DNA from: an uncultured Caryophanales bacterium
GTDB lineage: Bacteria > Bacillota_I > Bacilli_A > RF39 > UBA660
Length of the DNA: 64,000 bases
Direction of reading: 5' to 3'
Assembly (NCBI GenBank): GCA_946628005.1
Contig: CAMOWA010000001.1
Span: forward strand, 1 to 64,000
Below are positions 47,857-56,606 of the stretch, piece by piece (positions within the stretch are counted from its first letter, which is position 1; every line of letters begins with the position of its first letter). The notes beneath the pieces were generated by a model, which saw only the letters and a program-made list of their open reading frames with translations, was not told the origin of the DNA and ran no database searches. Position numbers and translations under genes: made by a program.

Positions 47857-49915
47857 TTATCCTTCCATTTTCTAGTTTTAAAACTCTATCAAATATTTTT
47901 TTATTATTGAAGCGATGAGATATTACGATAATTGTTTTATCTTTTAAATAATCAAAAATACTAGTTAAAATTTTCTTTTCTCTATTAATATCGATTCCTG
48001 CTAAGGCTTCATCAAAAATATATATACTACTTTTTCTTATTATACTTCTTGCTAAAATTATTCTTTGTCTTTCGCCATTACTATAATTAAATCCATTCTC
48101 TTCTACTAGAGAATTGTATTTAATATTACTGTTTTTAATAATATCATCTAATAAAGTTATTTTACATACTTTTTCAAATTCTTCCTCATTATAGTTTTTA
48201 TATAATAAAATATTATTTTTTATTGTATCTGTAAATAGATATTCATTTCCTGTTACATAGGTAATATTAGTACGAATATTTTCTAAATGATAATGATTTA
48301 TATCGATATTTTCTATTCTAATATTTCCATAATCTATTTCTATATAACGAAGTAACATCTTGACTAATGTTGATTTTCCACTTCCACTTGGACCACTTAT
48401 TAATATTTTTTCTCCTTGATTTATTTCTAAATTAAGATTTTTGAATATTATTTTATTACCAATTTTATAATTTAAGTTTCTTATTTCTATTTTTCCTTGT
48501 AGTTTATACTTTAAATAGTAGTAATTGTTAATAAATTTATCAGTGTGAATCATAAATAATTCTTCTATTCTTTCTTTTGATACTTTATATGAATTATAAT
48601 TTTCTAATATTGTTATTATATTATAAAAACTTAGTTTTAAATAATTAAAAAATGTTTGATATAAGATTACATTATTTAAAGATATTTTTTGTTTTATGAC
48701 TAAATAACTACCAAATCCATATAATATTGTATTTGATAAGTCATTTAAGTTATTCTTTATAAAATTATTCCATTGTAGAATAAAATTATAATTATAGATT
48801 TCTTCTATGAATTGTGAATACTTTATCTTAAACTTATCAAACATTCTCTTTTCTAAATGGCTTCCTTTTATTGTATCAACATTACTTGTTGCTTGAATTA
48901 TATATGAATCAATTATATCTTGTTTAGACCTTATTATTTTTAATCTTCTCTTTTTTAATCTACTTGTTGATAATTCATAAATTGAAAGACAAATTAATAC
49001 AATAACTAAATACTTGGTAATTGTTTTATTATATTTATTTAATATTACTAGAAATACTAATAAGTTTATAAAATCCATTATTTCTACAAAAAGATTACTA
49101 ATAAAAGAGCGTATAATATTTAAATCTTGGAATCTTGAAATAACTTCTCCAGTAGTCCTATTTTTATAATATAAATATGGAAGTAAGAGTATTTGATTAT
49201 ATGTTTTAGTAGTTGTTTCATAATCTAATAGAGAATTCCATTTATTTATTAATATATTACGTATAAAAGTATTAATATTTTTAAAGAGATAAATCCAAAT
49301 AAGAATATTTGTAATCCATATAATATTTTTTGATATTTTAAAGTTTATGGAGTATTCTAATATGTATTTAAAATGAAATGAAGAAACTATATTTAATAGT
49401 ATTGATATGGAACTTAATAATATAATTTGAAAAAATATTATTTTATTTGTAAGGATTACTTTCTTTATATTTTGAATTAATATTTTCTTCTTCGTAATTT
49501 TTGGTATTTTTTTTATTGGAGTTAAGAATAAATAATTAGATGTAGTTAATAATTTAAATTCAGAAAAAGAAAGCGTTTGTTTTCCTTTTGCAGGATCCAT
49601 TATTATTACTTGTTTTTTTTCTTTATTTATTTGATATAATACAACAAAATGTTTATAGTTTTTATTGATTATGAAATGAGTAATACAGGGTAAGTTATTT
49701 ACGTTTATTTCTTCTATTTTTCCTGTTAATCCAATTACATCAAATCCTATTTTTTTTGCTGCTTCCATCAAATTAAATAAAGATACTCCATCTTTTGTAG
49801 TATATGTTATTTCTCTCAAATATTCTTTTGATACATCTCCCCCATAATATCGAATTATTGATAAGAGACAACATATTCCACAATCTTTTATACCATCTTG
49901 AAGGACTACTTTCAC
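47837..49915 (-). CDS. Peptidase-containing (C39) ABC exporter for double-glycine peptides (start trimmed to GTG, VKVVLQDG)
   Basis: QDGIKDCGICCLLSIIRYYGG and HFVVLYQI...IMDPAKG (C39), six-TM region, GPSGSGKSTLVKML, YSNGERQRIILARSI, IYIFDEALAG. Confidence 0.93.
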   Translation of the reverse strand: MKVVLQDGIKDCGICCLLSIIRYYGGDVSKEYLREITYTTKDGVSLFNLMEAAKKIGFDVIGLTGKIEEINVNNLPCITHFIINKNYKHFVVLYQINKEKKQVIIMDPAKGKQTLSFSEFKLLTTSNYLFLTPIKKIPKITKKKILIQNIKKVILTNKIIFFQIILLSSISILLNIVSSFHFKYILEYSINFKISKNIIWITNILIWIYLFKNINTFIRNILINKWNSLLDYETTTKTYNQILLLPYLYYKNRTTGEVISRFQDLNIIRSFISNLFVEIMDFINLLVFLVILNKYNKTITKYLVIVLICLSIYELSTSRLKKRRLKIIRSKQDIIDSYIIQATSNVDTIKGSHLEKRMFDKFKIKYSQFIEEIYNYNFILQWNNFIKNNLNDLSNTILYGFGSYLVIKQKISLNNVILYQTFFNYLKLSFYNIITILENYNSYKVSKERIEELFMIHTDKFINNYYYLKYKLQGKIEIRNLNYKIGNKIIFKNLNLEINQGEKILISGPSGSGKSTLVKMLLRYIEIDYGNIRIENIDINHYHLENIRTNITYVTGNEYLFTDTIKNNILLYKNYNEEEFEKVCKITLLDDIIKNSNIKYNSLVEENGFNYSNGERQRIILARSIIRKSSIYIFDEALAGIDINREKKILTSIFDYLKDKTIIVISHRFNNKKIFDRVLKLENGRINETKKI

Positions 49916-49967
49916 ACTTTTTCTCTCACCTCCTATTGTATTATTATCTATTTTTTTATTTTTTTCC

Positions 49968-49996
49968 AAAAAAAAGAAGAGTTTTTTTACTCTTCT
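49968..49996 (-). terminator. Intrinsic terminator/attenuator in the exporter leader
   Basis: Minus strand AGAAGAGT-AAAAAA-ACTCTTCT followed by TTTTTTT. Confidence 0.75.
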
Positions 49997-50164
49997 GGGG
50001 ATAAATTCAAAAGTACTTAACCAAACGCGTGATAATTGATAAGACTTTCGAAAAAATAATTTTTTTTCCTTTTCATTCATCCCGTTTTAATGTTAGCACA
50101 TTTTTTTAAAAGAAACAATATCTGATTTAAAATCTATTGTTTTTTTACATAAGTATACATATTA

Positions 50165-50662
50165 TTATTTTTTTTCACCAAATCGATTGAATGGAAATAT
50201 TATTAATGATGTTTTCCCTATAATTCTATTTTTTTGAAATGCACCAAAATATCTACTATCAAGGGAATTTGTTCGATTATCTCCTAATACAAAGTATGAA
50301 TTTTTCTTTACTTTCACTTTGAAGTCTTCTGTTTCTTGACTACCATAATTCTCTCTTATCTTTTTTCCATTGACATATAATTGATTATCTTTATATTCTA
50401 TTTCTTCACCAGGTAATCCAATTACTCTTTTAATTAAGTATTCGTTTCCTTCATCAACAACTACTATATCAAATCGATTAATTTTTTCAAATCGATATCC
50501 TATAATATTTAATATCATTATATCTCCATCATGAAGAGTTGTCATCATACTTGTACCATTTACTTTTATTGGTGAAACTACAAATTTTTTTACTAGTAAA
50601 ACTAATATAATAGTAATTACATAAGGGCCATATTCTTTTATAATACTTTTAATTTTATCCAT
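50165..50662 (-). CDS. lepB: Signal peptidase I
   Basis: VNGTSMMTTLHDGD, YLIKRVIGLPGE, YFVLGDNRTNSLDSRYFG. Confidence 0.95.
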   Translation of the reverse strand: MDKIKSIIKEYGPYVITIILVLLVKKFVVSPIKVNGTSMMTTLHDGDIMILNIIGYRFEKINRFDIVVVDEGNEYLIKRVIGLPGEEIEYKDNQLYVNGKKIRENYGSQETEDFKVKVKKNSYFVLGDNRTNSLDSRYFGAFQKNRIIGKTSLIIFPFNRFGEKK

Positions 50663-50694
50663 AATTATTCATGTAAAAAATAAGGTTATTGGCC

Positions 50695-51039
50695 TTATTT
50701 TTTTCCTCTTTCTTTGATACGATATCCGCCAACCAAACCTCTAAGAAATGTAAGTTTTGCACGTCTAACTTTACCTTTACGAATTACTTCGATATGGTTA
50801 ATTATTGGTGAATGTACTGGAAAAGTTCTTTCAACACCGATTCCACTAGACATCTTACGAACTGTAAATGTTTCATTTACACTTCCACCTTTACGAGCAA
50901 CAACTACTCCTTCGAAAGCTTGAATACGTTCTCTTTTACCTTCGATAATTTTAACATCTACTCTTACCGTATCCCCTACTCGAAATTCTGGTATGTCAGA
51001 TTTTATCTGTTTTTTATTTATTATGTCAATTTTATTCAT
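50695..51039 (-). CDS. rplS: 50S ribosomal protein L19
   Basis: [34 protein letters not shown]...[33 protein letters not shown]. Confidence 0.97.
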   Translation of the reverse strand: MNKIDIINKKQIKSDIPEFRVGDTVRVDVKIIEGKRERIQAFEGVVVARKGGSVNETFTVRKMSSGIGVERTFPVHSPIINHIEVIRKGKVRRAKLTFLRGLVGGYRIKERGKK

Positions 51040-51069
51040 ACCCTAAGCTCCTCTCTTTCTATATTTATA

Positions 51070-51102
51070 AATGATCATATTCTATATGAAAAGCGGATCA
51101 TT
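51070..51102 (-). promoter_or_regulatory. Hairpin in rplS 5' leader, candidate ribosomal-protein leader
   Basis: AATGATC...GATCATT perfect 7-bp stem upstream of rplS. Confidence 0.35.
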
Positions 51103-51255
51103 CCTTTGACAATCTAAATTATATCACATATTCTTTATATTTCAAGTCATTTTTGTATCTTTTGTCTCTTTTTCTTCGCTTCTAATATATATATTTATAC
51201 TATCATTTGTTTATTTTTACTAGTTAATAATTCTTTAGTTAAAACAAGAGAAGTT

Positions 51256-51402
51256 TTAATCTGAACTTGTTATTCCACTTTTAATATTTGTTTGTATTGT
51301 TCCATCTACATTATTACTCAATAATACATATGCAAATATAGAAGTTGCTACTAAGAGTAATAATATTATATATGAAAAATTTTTTGAATTTGAGCTATCC
51401 AT
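51256..51402 (-). CDS. 48-aa single-TM protein
   Basis: MDSSNSKNFSYIILLLLVATSIFAYVLLSNNVDGTIQTNIKSGITSSD, with AAAGGAATTAAT before ATG. Not in ORF track. Confidence 0.55.
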   Translation of the reverse strand: MDSSNSKNFSYIILLLLVATSIFAYVLLSNNVDGTIQTNIKSGITSSD

Positions 51403-51403
51403 A

Positions 51404-52654
51404 TTAATTCCTTTCTTTTAATGTATATTTATATAATTTTTCATTATCTTCTACAATGAAATCACTTTTAATATTATTTATTCTAGAGAAAATAATTGGT
51501 TTTTGTATAATATCTCTTATTTTTAATAATTCGTCAAATGAATCTAATTTTATTATTTCTTTATCTTCATTTGATGTATAACCATCTCTTGCTACTACTA
51601 TTAAACGATCATATTCACTTAATATATTTTGTAATGTTTTTTGATAAAAACTTCGGTTAGATGTTACTAGAATAACTAGTCTTGCACATCTATATACTAT
51701 TATTAAGCAAAAAACAATTAATATAGACGCAATTACAGCATCATTTATATTACTATCATTCCATTTATTTGATGAGACCTCAATTATTTGATTTTCATTA
51801 GATATTATATTTTTTGAGATATGAAAACTTTTTCCTGTTAAGGGAATAACTAATGAAGATACTTCTCTTGCGTCTTCTTCATCTTTTAAAAATAAAGATA
51901 ATTGTATTTCTCCATATGACTCTGTATCACCTTGGGTTAAATAAGGAAGAATTTTATTTATATACTTGGTATAGTCTATTTCAACTGTCTCATTTATATT
52001 TACCTTGTTTCCAATATTTGTATAATTATCTTTATTAATTAATGTTTCTTCTTCTTGAAATAATACTTCATCTAATCTATTTCTATCAAATACTCTTGTC
52101 TTTGCAGTGATATAATATGACATATTTGATTCCACATTTTTGGAATATTCAACTGTATAATCAAAAGATGTGTCAATTCTATTAATAATTTCACTATCAT
52201 AAGCTAGTCCTTCATCTAAACATTCTTGTTCATTATTTAGACATACTTCATAGTATATATCTGTATTCTCATTATATGTAATACTTTCACTATTTCCATA
52301 ATTTATTGTTTTTAAAATGAAATAACATGCTCCTAAAAACAAAATAAATATCAAAAATAACATTGTTAGTAACCTTGCTTCAAAACTTATGTGAATTTTT
52401 CTTTTTAATGTTCTTTCATTATTTAAGTTTTTATTATCATTATTAGCCTTTATTACTTCATCATCTTTTTTAGTGTGATTTACTGGAGCAGTCTTTTCTT
52501 CTGGTATTGATACTTCTAATAATGGTTCTTCTTTATCTGAGATAGGAATGTTTATAATTTGTTCTTCTTTTTCATTTTTTATTTCATTAGAATTATCATT
52601 TTCTGTAGGATTCTTACTTTCATCATAATTAATAAATTGAAATTTGTTACTCAT
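51404..52654 (-). CDS. DUF5305-like membrane protein, tentative
   Basis: TM-flanked extracellular domain: FDYTVEYSKNVESNMSYYITAKTRVFDR...; C-terminal LVILVTSNRSFYQKTLQNILSEYDRLIVVA. Confidence 0.55.
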   Translation of the reverse strand: MSNKFQFINYDESKNPTENDNSNEIKNEKEEQIINIPISDKEEPLLEVSIPEEKTAPVNHTKKDDEVIKANNDNKNLNNERTLKRKIHISFEARLLTMLFLIFILFLGACYFILKTINYGNSESITYNENTDIYYEVCLNNEQECLDEGLAYDSEIINRIDTSFDYTVEYSKNVESNMSYYITAKTRVFDRNRLDEVLFQEEETLINKDNYTNIGNKVNINETVEIDYTKYINKILPYLTQGDTESYGEIQLSLFLKDEEDAREVSSLVIPLTGKSFHISKNIISNENQIIEVSSNKWNDSNINDAVIASILIVFCLIIVYRCARLVILVTSNRSFYQKTLQNILSEYDRLIVVARDGYTSNEDKEIIKLDSFDELLKIRDIIQKPIIFSRINNIKSDFIVEDNEKLYKYTLKERN

Positions 52655-52728
52655 CTATTTTTCACCAGCCATTTTCTATTATTACCCCTTTTTTATGGTA
52701 TACCATATTATATTCTATGTAAATACTT

Positions 52729-53232
52729 TTACGACACTTTTGAAAATAAAAAATCAATATCTAAATTGTCAATCATTATTGCTTTCTTTGATGATATAGT
52801 ATTAGGATATTTAATTACTATTTTTACATTTTTCTTGGAGTTTGGAAGCAATATAATATCTTTTTCTAATTTTGTTCCATCTTCATTCATAATGTTATAT
52901 TCTATATTATTACATATAGTTTCATCACTACATTTTGGTATACTTTTAATAATATCCAATATTTTTGCGGACTTTGTACCTTTATTTACTATTTGAAAAG
53001 TAAATGTTACTTTATCACCAGGATTTTTAAAATAAACTGAGTAGTCACTTAAAATTGTATTATATATATTAGGTAAAGTATAACTTGCATCTCCTACAAC
53101 TTTTGCAGATATCCCTTCTAATTCAATATTCCAAACTTCATTTTTTTTTAAGAGTTTATTTTTGTTTAGCATTCCTATTATAATTATAATAAATATACTA
53201 GCTATAAGAATGGATTTCTTCATATACTTCAC
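52729..53232 (-). CDS. TasA/camelysin-like secreted protein, tentative
   Basis: N-terminal signal/TM, YFKNPGDKVTFTFQIVNKGTKSAKI. Confidence 0.45.
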   Translation of the reverse strand: MKYMKKSILIASIFIIIIIGMLNKNKLLKKNEVWNIELEGISAKVVGDASYTLPNIYNTILSDYSVYFKNPGDKVTFTFQIVNKGTKSAKILDIIKSIPKCSDETICNNIEYNIMNEDGTKLEKDIILLPNSKKNVKIVIKYPNTISSKKAIMIDNLDIDFLFSKVS

Positions 53233-53289
53233 CTACTCTAGTTTGATTATATCAAACTGAGTATTAAAAATCAAAATTATTTTTATATT

Positions 53290-53733
53290 TTATCTTCTTC
53301 TATTACTTTGATTTTGATATTCTAAATAACAATTACGTAACTCAATTATCTTTTTATTTGCTTCTTTTTTTAATGTCATTAATTGCTTTGACATTTTTTC
53401 AAGTTCATTCTTTTTTAAGTATCTTCTATATTTGTTTTTTATTTCTAGTCGGAATTTTTCAATTTGATTTAATGCTTCTCTATAACTATCTCCACTATCG
53501 TCATCACCAACTAATAGATCAGTTAATAAATTAATTAATATATTGTATTTTTGCAATACTTTTTTGTAGACCAATGGATTAGCTAATTTCTTATTAACTA
53601 CTTTAATTTCTCTTATTTCTGCTCCATTTATTTTAAATACTTTTCGCTTTGATGCCATTAAAAAACCATCTATATTTATTAATTCTTCCTTAGGAGTTAA
53701 TTTTTTCTTTTTCTTACTATTTATGGTATACAT
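53290..53733 (-). CDS. Hypothetical protein
   Basis: Basic/helical ORF. No recognised family. Confidence 0.5.
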   Translation of the reverse strand: MYTINSKKKKKLTPKEELINIDGFLMASKRKVFKINGAEIREIKVVNKKLANPLVYKKVLQKYNILINLLTDLLVGDDDSGDSYREALNQIEKFRLEIKNKYRRYLKKNELEKMSKQLMTLKKEANKKIIELRNCYLEYQNQSNRRR

Positions 53734-53741
53734 ATTTTCAC

Positions 53742-54407
53742 CTACTCTTTTATTAAATCTGGTCTATTCTCTTTCGTAAGTCTAATTCTTTCTTGTTTTC
53801 TATATTCATCTATTTTTTTATGATCTCCCGATAAAAGTATTTCTGGCACTTCATATCCTTCAAAAACTCTTGGTTTTGTATAGGTTGGATAATCTAATAA
53901 ATTACTTTCAAATGATTCTTTAATATGTGATTCTTCTTTGATAACTCCAGGTAAAAGTCTTATAATAGAATCCACTAAAACCATCGCAGGAATTTCTCCT
54001 CCACTTAAAATATAGTCTCCTATGCTTATTTCCATATCACAATAGTTTTTTATTCTTTCATCAAATCCTTCATAATGTCCACATATCAATATTAAATGAT
54101 TTTTTTTTGATAATTCATAAGCAACCTTCTGATTATATACTTTTCCACTTGGTGTTAATAAAATTACGATAGTATCTTCTTTTTTTAGATTCTTAATGCA
54201 GTCAACTAATGGTTGAAGAGTTAAAACCATTCCTGCCCCTCCTCCATAAGGAGTATCATCTACTTTATGATGGGGATCTTTTGAATAATCTCTAAAATTA
54301 TGTATCTCAACTTCTATTTTTTTATCATCTATTCCTCTTTTAATGATAGAATCTTCAAATACTTTTTCAAACATATTAGGAAATAAAGTTAAAATATCAA
54401 TTTTCAT
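53742..54407 (-). CDS. trmD: tRNA (guanine-N1)-methyltransferase
   Basis: DILTLFPNMFE, DDTPYGGGAGMVL, ICGHYEGFDERI, SIGDYILSGGEIPAMVLVDSI. Confidence 0.97.
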   Translation of the reverse strand: MKIDILTLFPNMFEKVFEDSIIKRGIDDKKIEVEIHNFRDYSKDPHHKVDDTPYGGGAGMVLTLQPLVDCIKNLKKEDTIVILLTPSGKVYNQKVAYELSKKNHLILICGHYEGFDERIKNYCDMEISIGDYILSGGEIPAMVLVDSIIRLLPGVIKEESHIKESFESNLLDYPTYTKPRVFEGYEVPEILLSGDHKKIDEYRKQERIRLTKENRPDLIKE

Positions 54408-54416
54408 ATATCCTCC

Positions 54417-54905
54417 CTACATATTATCTAATAATTTTATGTATATTTCTTTTTTTTCTTTATCTATTTTTTCTATCATTGGAGAATTCATTGGTATTAA
54501 GATTTCTTTATCTAATTGTATTCTTATTATTTTGTTTGTTTGGCTTGCATAAAAAATTTCTTTTATTATTCCCTTTTTATTATCATTTGTCAATACAGTA
54601 AAATTCATAAGTTCTTCATCTAATACTTCATTATTCTTAAGATTAAGATTTTCCTTTAAAAAGTAAACTTCTTTTTTCATTAAAAATAAAACTTCATTAA
54701 TATTATTAAAATTATTTAAAGTAACCATATCATAGTTTTTATGTTTTCTGTATGATTTAATAGTATAGTCTTGATTTTCTATAATTAACTTATTTCCAAC
54801 TTTAAAAACTTTATCTTTATAATCAAAGTTACTTAGTATTCTTATTTCTCCTTTTATACCATGAGTTGATACTATTTTTCCTATATATACTTTATTGTTA
54901 TCCAT
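54417..54905 (-). CDS. rimM: Ribosome maturation factor RimM
   Basis: YIGKIVSTHGIKGEIRI; PMNSPMIEKIDKEKKEIYIKLLDNM. Confidence 0.92.
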   Translation of the reverse strand: MDNNKVYIGKIVSTHGIKGEIRILSNFDYKDKVFKVGNKLIIENQDYTIKSYRKHKNYDMVTLNNFNNINEVLFLMKKEVYFLKENLNLKNNEVLDEELMNFTVLTNDNKKGIIKEIFYASQTNKIIRIQLDKEILIPMNSPMIEKIDKEKKEIYIKLLDNM

Positions 54906-55632
54906 TTTTACTCCTTAATTCGTATAATAATATACTACAAGCTATTCCTACATTCAAACTTTCTACATTATCATTCATTGGAATATATAAATTATCATCA
55001 CATAACAATTGAATATGTTTCTTTACTCCATTGCCTTCATTTCCAACTATTAACGCAAAACTACTAATATTACTTATTTCTTTAATATTTGTCCCACTCA
55101 CTACATTAGTTCCATATATGATTATTCCTTTTTCTTTAATAATTTTAATTGCTTCTTCTAAATCCATAGTAATGATATTTATATGACAAAACATTCCTTC
55201 GGTTGCTCTAATAACTTTTGGATTATATAAATCAACCGTATCCCTGGATAAAACAATAGTCGTAACTCCAAAAGCTACACTGCTTCTAATAATAGTGCCT
55301 AAATTACCAGGATCTTGTATTGCATCCAATAATAAAATCTTATCACCAATAATCTCTTTAGAATCATTTTTCCAACAAATAGCTAAAACATTACTAGGAG
55401 ATTCCATTGTAGACATTTTTTTCATTATCTCTTTTGTTACAAAGTAAGTATCATCCCTATCTTCAACTTCATCTTCTACTCTAAATAAATCTTTAACCAT
55501 TCCATATTTTTGTGCTTCTTCTACTAAATGTTGTGTTTCAACAATAAATGTATTAGTAAGATCTCGATATTTTTTATTATGTAGTTTTATTACTTCTTTT
55601 ACTTTTTTATTATCTAAACTTGTTATAACCAT
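54898..55632 (-). CDS. TrmH/SpoU-family rRNA methyltransferase (YsgA-like)
   Basis: DAIQDPGNLGTIIRSSVAFG, LIVGNEGNGV, IPMNDNVESLNVGIACSILLYE. Confidence 0.94.
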   Translation of the reverse strand: MVITSLDNKKVKEVIKLHNKKYRDLTNTFIVETQHLVEEAQKYGMVKDLFRVEDEVEDRDDTYFVTKEIMKKMSTMESPSNVLAICWKNDSKEIIGDKILLLDAIQDPGNLGTIIRSSVAFGVTTIVLSRDTVDLYNPKVIRATEGMFCHINIITMDLEEAIKIIKEKGIIIYGTNVVSGTNIKEISNISSFALIVGNEGNGVKKHIQLLCDDNLYIPMNDNVESLNVGIACSILLYELRSKNG

Positions 55633-56270
55633 TAAAATTCCTTCATTTCATCTCTATATTTTTTATAATTGGGCATATTTTCTTCTACTAAATTCCAAAA
55701 ATCTTTAGAATGATCTCCATATACCAAGTGAGTCATTTCATGTATTATTACATAATCTAAATAAATGGGATCTCTTTTCATTAATTCAAGATTTAAAGTA
55801 ATAATATGTGTTTGTATATTACATACTCCCCACCTGGTTTTCATTTTTCTAATTCTTAATTTGGGATATGGAATCTTTCTTGTATATTCATTATACAATG
55901 TATCTAACCTTTCTAGAAATAATTTTTTAGCTTGTTTTTTATACCAATTGTCTATATCAAAGTTTTTAGGAATATATACTATACTATTTTTAAAAACTAG
56001 GTCTTTTTCTTCAGTTTCTATTACTTCATATTTTTTTCCTAAATAGAAAAATCCTGTATTATTTTTCTTTTTAGACTCTTGTTGAATAATCATTTTTTCT
56101 ATTTTTGAATAATTATTATTTATTAAATTTTCTATATATTTATTTGATGTAAAATACGAAGTGGTTACGGATATTTTACAATCATTTTTTACTCGTATGT
56201 AGGTGTTTTTTTGTCCTATTTTTTTTTCTATTACAATTTCATATTTTTTGTTATTATATAAAAGTTCCAT
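55632..56270 (-). CDS. YgjP-like metallopeptidase (DUF45)
   Basis: KMKTRWGVCN..., VIIHEMTHLVYGDHSKDFW. Confidence 0.92.
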   Translation of the reverse strand: MELLYNNKKYEIVIEKKIGQKNTYIRVKNDCKISVTTSYFTSNKYIENLINNNYSKIEKMIIQQESKKKNNTGFFYLGKKYEVIETEEKDLVFKNSIVYIPKNFDIDNWYKKQAKKLFLERLDTLYNEYTRKIPYPKLRIRKMKTRWGVCNIQTHIITLNLELMKRDPIYLDYVIIHEMTHLVYGDHSKDFWNLVEENMPNYKKYRDEMKEF

Positions 56271-56369
56271 TGTACCACCTCTTTTATTGTACAATGTTAG
56301 ATAAGAAAATGCAAAGTAATACTGAATAAAATAGTTCTTTTTTCTTCATAATAAAGATGGAGGCTAAAT

Positions 56370-56600
56370 ATGGATATTAATATTAGAGAACATATAATTA
56401 ATAATTTTCATGGAGATGATTTTCAAACTTTAAAAAAAGCTATAGATGAAGCTGTCAAGAATATGGATGAGGTTACTCTTCCTGGCCTTGGAGTATTTTT
56501 AGAAATTATATGGGAAGATGCTTCTTTAGAGTTAAAAAATGAAATGATTGAAATTATTAGAAAAAGAGTACAAAAAGGACTAGAGAAAGATAATCTCTAG
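56370..56600 (+). CDS. sspI: Small acid-soluble spore protein I (SspI)-like
   Basis: INIREHIINNFHGDDFQTLKKAIDEAVKNMDEVTLPGLGVFLEIIWEDASLELKNEMIEII matches the SspI pattern LPGLGVLFEVIW...KNEML. Near a YsgA-like methylase as in Bacillus. Confidence 0.85.
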   Translation: MDINIREHIINNFHGDDFQTLKKAIDEAVKNMDEVTLPGLGVFLEIIWEDASLELKNEMIEIIRKRVQKGLEKDNL

Positions 56601-56606
56601 TCTATT

